Both the position numbers and the translations under genes were made by a program. Shown here one piece after another: positions 5,336 through 9,042 of a DNA stretch of 9,042 nt. Under the pieces are notes generated by a model that did not search any database, was not told the DNA's origin, and was given only the letters and a program-made list of their open reading frames with translations. Source of the stretch: Acidobacterium sp. (GTDB taxonomy: Bacteria > Acidobacteriota > Terriglobia > Terriglobales > Acidobacteriaceae); the NCBI GenBank assembly GCA_003152595.1, contig PMAM01000244.1, forward strand, positions 15,274 to 24,315. The letters run 5' to 3'. Every line of letters begins with the position of its first letter. Positions within the stretch are counted from its first letter, which is position 1.

Positions 5336-5808
5336 CGCTTTGTGATTCTCCTGGCGTGGGGGTCCGGAAGCGGAAAGGGTCTCGATCAGGGTACGAATTG
5401 CCGGTGAACAGGCGATGAATGCGGGACGGGCGGGCGTGAGGGAAACGGCGATTCACGAAGAATTGACAATTTGTATAAGTAACAGTTGCTGAGCGGTTTA
5501 CATCGAAAACACCCAGGTGTATGCACGCGGAGGGAGAGAGGGTAAACACTTCCGCGTGCGCTGCCCTCATCCGAGGATGGCAATGACGGGCCCCGGCCTG
5601 CTGCGGCCGGGAGAGCTTTCCCAGGACCAGGCCCGCGACCCACTCGGAGGCAGACGTGAATGTGAAGCTGCGATACCAGCGGCGCTGGTGGCGCCGGGGA
5701 TCGACATCTCCAGTCCCTTTTCCAGACTCAGTTGCAACGAACGAGCCGGTGCCGGCGGCTGTGTGCACGTACCCGAAAACCCTCAACAGGGAGAAAGAGG
5801 TATTCGCG
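5336..5808. promoter_or_regulatory. Divergent control region between regulator and receptor genes
   Basis: A 473-bp gap with no credible gene. An AT-richer island (about 5455-5505) is the likely promoter core. It holds TTGACA (5463-5468, +), a TATACA-like box on the - strand (5472-5477), and the palindrome AATTG-A-CAATT (5461-5471). A second palindrome, ACACC-CA-GGTGT, lies at 5509-5520. Downstream comes GC-rich sequence with strong inverted repeats (listed separately), then a purine-rich ribosome binding site at about 5789-5800 for the receptor. Neither promoter can be placed firmly. Confidence 0.5.
5523..5653 (+). ncRNA. Candidate structured leader RNA upstream of the receptor gene
   Basis: A 9-bp perfect stem pairs GCACGCGGA (5523-5531) with TCCGCGTGC (5551-5559). 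Next, CTGCC plus TCCGAG (5561-5565, 5570-5575) pair with CTCGGAGGCAG (5643-5653), closing a domain. Inside, CGGGCC (5587-5592) pairs with GGCCCG (5630-5635), enclosing the hairpin CCGGCC-TGCTGC-GGCCGG (5593-5610). Alternative pairings exist: GGCCTG 5595-5600 with CAGGCC 5628-5633, and GGGA 5609-5612 with TCCC 5619-5622. They conflict with the hairpin, as in switches or attenuators. I recognise no known riboswitch class. The region is GC-rich, so chance pairing is possible. Confidence 0.35.
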
Positions 5809-8800
5809 ATGCGACTTTCCATCTTGCGGATGATGCCGTTCCTGCTGCTTGCGGGCGCGATGAGTGTCAACGCCCAGGTGAACACGGCGAGTTTGTCCGG
5901 GCTGGCGAACGATCCGAGCGGGGCGGCGCTGCCGCACGTGACGGTGGTGGCGAAGGATCAGGACACGGGCTACACGCGCACCGAGCAGACCGACGACGCC
6001 GGGGCGTACTCGATGCAGGATTTGCCGATCGGGCAGTATCAGATCACGGTGAAAGACAGCGGTTTTGCGACGCTGCAGGAGCAGCTGACGCTGACGGTGG
6101 GGCAGCGGGCGCGCGAGGATTTCCACCTGCAGGTGGGCTCGACGCAGCAGACGGTGAATGTGGAGTCGACAGCACCGCTGCTTTCGCCGGACGATGCGTC
6201 GGTGGGCGAGGTGATCGGATCAACAACGATTGAGCAGACGCCGCTGGCGCTGCGGAACTGGGACGATTTGCTGCGCGTGGTGCCGGGGGTGCAGATTGCG
6301 CGGTTCACGCAGCAGAGCGGCGCGACGTCGGCGGGGCGCGTGGGCGACTTCAACGTGAACGGCGTGCACTCGCTGCAGAACGACTTCATCCTGGATGGCA
6401 TCGACAACAACACGTTTTCGGAAAACGTGCAGGAGCTGAGCACGGAGTCGGCGCATCCTTCGGTGGACACGATCGCCGAATTCAACGTGATCACGAATCC
6501 TTACTCGGCGGAGTACGGGCGGAGTCCGGGTGCGGTGGTTTCAGTGAACACGCAGAGCGGATCGAACCAGTTCCATGGGCTGGGATATGAATATGTGCGC
6601 AACAATTATTTTGACGCGAACGATTTCTTCTCGGACCGGCACAGGCTCACCAAGCCGAAGTACAACCAGAACCAGTTTGGCGGGAACATTGGCGGTCCGG
6701 TGATCAAGAATCACCTCTTCTTTTTTTTCGACTACGAAGGGACGCGGATCAAGCAGGGCGTGCTGAGGACGAGCACGGTGCCGCTGCCGAATGAGAGGAT
6801 CGGAGACTTCAGCCCGGCGATGGCGGCGGCGGTGGGCGTGAAGTATCCGACTATTTACGATCCGACCACGTGCGCGCCGGCTTTCTCCGGATCGAACTGC
6901 CAGCCTTTCACGAACAACTCCGTTCCCTCGGGAAGTCTCGATACAGCGATGCAGGCGCTGATGAAGCTGTTCCCGATGCCGAATACGACGACGGCCGGGA
7001 GCCCACCTGACCTGAACAACTACATTCGCAACGCGCCGCTGACGGATTTTGAAGACAACTACGATGCGCGGGTGGACTGGACAGCTTCGCCGAAGGACTC
7101 GGTGTTTGCGCGCTACAACTACTCGAATCGCAACCGCGATATTCCTGGGTATCTGGGCGGACTGGCGGACGGGACGTCGACGTCGGCGTGGGGCAACCAG
7201 ATCCTGAAGTCGCACAGCGCGGTGCTGGGGTGGACGCACATTGTGAGCCAGAGGATGGTGAATGAATTCCGCTTCGGGTGGGTTCGCGATTTCTCCTACG
7301 CGCAGCAACAGCCGTTTGCGCTCGGTCAACTTGCGGGGCAGTTTGTGCCGGGGATTCCGGTCAATCCGGCGCTGGGCGGGGGCGTGCCGCTGACGCAGTT
7401 CTCAAACTTTGCGTTCGAAGGGTCGCCGGACTTCCTGCCCAAGCAGCAGGTGCCGATGCAGTACCAGTACAACGACACGTTCTCTCAGGTGCTGGGGCGG
7501 CAGACGCTGAAGTACGGAGTGAGCCTGTATCTGCCGATGCGCAACCTCTTCCAGGATGAGCCGAGCACGCGCGGCGATCTGGACTACACGGGCGTGTTCA
7601 CCTGCCAGCACAGCGCGCCGGGCAAGTGCGTGTCGGGGACGGGGCTGTCGTATGCGGATGGACTGCTGGGCTACACGCAGACGACCTCGCTGACGAATGT
7701 GTTCTTCGTGGACCAGCGGCTGTGGATGGCGTCAGGCTTCTTCGAAGACGACTGGAAGGCAACGCCGAAGCTGACGCTGAACCTGGGGCTGCGCTACGAC
7801 TTCGCTACGCCGGCGATGGAGGGACAGAACCGGATGGCGGACTTCGATCCGACGTCGGGTTCGCTGGTGTTCGCGAAGAGCGGATCGACGGGAGAGCGGG
7901 CGATCGTGAATCCGAACACGAAGAACTTTGGACCGCGGTTCGGGTTCGCATACTCGGCGGATACGAAGACGGTGGTGCGGGGCGGCTACGGGATCTACTA
8001 CACGCTGCTGGAGCGCATCGGCAGCGAGGATGAGCTGGCCCTGAACCCGCCGTTCCTGATCAACAAGCAGCTGGTAAGCAACACGGCGCCGGTGCTGAAG
8101 CCGTCGACAGGATTCCCGTCGAACTTTCTGGATCCGAGCACGGTGAACTTCAGCAATCTCACGGCGTTTCACATTCGCTCGGCGCCGGTGAACGATCCGG
8201 AGCCCTATGTGCAGCAGTGGAGCTTCGGGGTGCAGCGGCAGATCGGGTTGCCGTGGGTGGCGGAGGTCGATTATGTGGGGACGAAGAGCACGCATCTGGA
8301 TGTGATTCGCAACTACAATCAGCCGATTATTTCCGGCGGGGTGAGCACGGGCGTGGTGCCGTATCCGAACTATGGACAGATCGAGTGGACCTCGCCGATC
8401 GCGGCCGGCAACTACAACGCGCTGCAGGCGAGCCTGACACGGCGCATGACGATGGGGCTGGAGGTGCGAGCGGCGTTCACGCATTCGCGCAGCCTGGACA
8501 ATGCGCCGGAGGAACTGGAGAGCAACTCGGGCGACGCGCCGGACGGACGGAGTTACAGCACGTGGTATGGGCCGAGCGACTTCGATATTCCGAACCGCGT
8601 TGCCTTCAGCTACGTCTACAACCTGCCCTTCGGCCGCGGCCAGTCGATGCTGCAGCATGGTGCTCTCGCCTGGATTCTCGGCAACTGGGAAACCTCCGGC
8701 GTCTACACCTACTACAGCGGGCATCCGTTCCAGGTGAACGAGAACGACGGCAACCACAACTCGATCCTCGATCCCTACGGCTACACAACAGCGACGCCGA

Positions 8801-9042
8801 ACCAGGTGGGGACGCCGCATACGATTAGCGATCCGGACTGCTGGTTCTTCGCGAGCAAGGATTCGGCATGCGCGATGAAGGCGCCCTCCGGGCTGACGGA
8901 TGCCTACGCGACAACGGCGGTGGGCGCGGTGGGCAATGTTGGGCGCAACACGCTGCGCGGGCCGCACATCGATGTGTGGGATGGCGCGCTGCTGAGGAAC
9001 TTCCCCATCACCGAGGGCTGGAACATCCAGGCGCGCTGGGAG
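5809..9042 (+). CDS. Oar-like TonB-dependent outer-membrane receptor with carboxypeptidase regulatory-like domain (3' end beyond window)
   Basis: An open frame of 1078 codons without a stop runs off the right edge. ATG 5809-5811 follows a purine-rich ribosome binding site at about 5789-5800. Residues 1-23 are a signal peptide (MRLSILRMMPFLLLAGAM, then SVNAQ). Residues about 24-110 form a carboxypeptidase regulatory-like beta-sandwich (ASLSGLANDPSGAALPHVTV, DDAGAYSMQDLPIGQYQITV). About 115-245 look like a plug domain (LNVESTAPLL region, FNVNGVHSLQNDFILDGIDN, NPYSAEYGRSPGAVVSV). The remainder is beta-barrel-like with family motifs such as HLFFFFDYEG, SGFFEDDWK, LNLGLRYD, NFGPRFGFAY and VRGGYGIYY. 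Such proteins in Acidobacteriota are usually about 1100-1250 residues, so most is present. The substrate is unknown; complex glycans or peptides are common guesses. The divergent membrane regulator gene probably relates to its control. Confidence 0.93.
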   Translation, partial: MRLSILRMMPFLLLAGAMSVNAQVNTASLSGLANDPSGAALPHVTVVAKDQDTGYTRTEQTDDAGAYSMQDLPIGQYQITVKDSGFATLQEQLTLTVGQRAREDFHLQVGSTQQTVNVESTAPLLSPDDASVGEVIGSTTIEQTPLALRNWDDLLRVVPGVQIARFTQQSGATSAGRVGDFNVNGVHSLQNDFILDGIDNNTFSENVQELSTESAHPSVDTIAEFNVITNPYSAEYGRSPGAVVSVNTQSGSNQFHGLGYEYVRNNYFDANDFFSDRHRLTKPKYNQNQFGGNIGGPVIKNHLFFFFDYEGTRIKQGVLRTSTVPLPNERIGDFSPAMAAAVGVKYPTIYDPTTCAPAFSGSNCQPFTNNSVPSGSLDTAMQALMKLFPMPNTTTAGSPPDLNNYIRNAPLTDFEDNYDARVDWTASPKDSVFARYNYSNRNRDIPGYLGGLADGTSTSAWGNQILKSHSAVLGWTHIVSQRMVNEFRFGWVRDFSYAQQQPFALGQLAGQFVPGIPVNPALGGGVPLTQFSNFAFEGSPDFLPKQQVPMQYQYNDTFSQVLGRQTLKYGVSLYLPMRNLFQDEPSTRGDLDYTGVFTCQHSAPGKCVSGTGLSYADGLLGYTQTTSLTNVFFVDQRLWMASGFFEDDWKATPKLTLNLGLRYDFATPAMEGQNRMADFDPTSGSLVFAKSGSTGERAIVNPNTKNFGPRFGFAYSADTKTVVRGGYGIYYTLLERIGSEDELALNPPFLINKQLVSNTAPVLKPSTGFPSNFLDPSTVNFSNLTAFHIRSAPVNDPEPYVQQWSFGVQRQIGLPWVAEVDYVGTKSTHLDVIRNYNQPIISGGVSTGVVPYPNYGQIEWTSPIAAGNYNALQASLTRRMTMGLEVRAAFTHSRSLDNAPEELESNSGDAPDGRSYSTWYGPSDFDIPNRVAFSYVYNLPFGRGQSMLQHGALAWILGNWETSGVYTYYSGHPFQVNENDGNHNSILDPYGYTTATPNQVGTPHTISDPDCWFFASKDSACAMKAPSGLTDAYATTAVGAVGNVGRNTLRGPHIDVWDGALLRNFPITEGWNIQARWE

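Noticed and set aside
5523..5653. Cobalamin riboswitch
   Set aside because: Short stretches look vaguely similar, but the conserved B12 box is not present.
4539..5885. 448-codon - strand frame spanning the regulator start and control region
   Set aside because: It runs out of frame through the clear regulator gene, is dominated by Arg/Pro/His, and extends past the receptor start; it is a shadow.
6721..6728. Run of eight Ts inside the receptor gene as a phase-variation tract
   Set aside because: It encodes the conserved Phe run of the HLFFFFDYEG motif, and the frame stays open on both sides.
7732..8967. Long 411-codon antisense frame
   Set aside because: It lies opposite the receptor gene, is Arg/His/Pro-rich and shows no family motifs; it is a GC-driven shadow.

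Overview
The window looks like part of a GC-rich genome of the phylum Acidobacteriota (Terriglobia type). Two genes carry this assignment. One is a very large outer-membrane receptor with a carboxypeptidase-like (Oar-type) N-terminal domain. The other is a membrane-anchored winged-helix-like protein of a kind common in that phylum. The assignment is from recalled family features, not from a search.

Layout. (1) Positions 1-1060 are a gene graveyard. On the + strand lies a frameshifted, truncated start of a tyrosine recombinase (about 107-290). On the - strand lie a truncated cheD (287-640) and a methyl-accepting chemotaxis protein reduced to part of its signalling tip (637-1035). (2) Positions 1163-1821 (-) hold an intact AbrB/PIN (VapBC-like) toxin-antitoxin pair with a 4-base GTGA overlap. 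(3) Positions 1985/2012-3736 (+) hold a divergent second module: an ImmA/IrrE-like zinc peptidase with an N-terminal HTH-like region, overlapping by ATGA a DUF4411 PIN-like protein that is broken by an apparent one-base insertion near 3591. This stretch looks visibly less GC-rich than its flanks. (4) Positions 3737-3880 are non-coding, with two hairpins and a degenerate heptamer repeat. (5) Positions 3881-5335 (-) encode a single-pass membrane protein with a cytoplasmic DNA-binding-like domain and an in-frame 15-bp repeat. (6) Positions 5336-5808 are a 473-bp divergent control region with short palindromes and a potentially highly structured leader RNA. (7) Positions 5809-9042 (+) encode an Oar-like TonB-dependent receptor, open to the window edge, with no stop in 1078 codons.

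How it fits together. The recombinase remnant, chemotaxis remnants and two PIN-type toxin-antitoxin modules look like an accessory insertion and decay zone. It borders a regulator/receptor pair that probably works in uptake of a complex substrate. The least expected items are the back-to-back PIN-toxin modules with one toxin broken, and the multi-helix leader upstream of the receptor. I see no CRISPR array, tRNA or rRNA gene.
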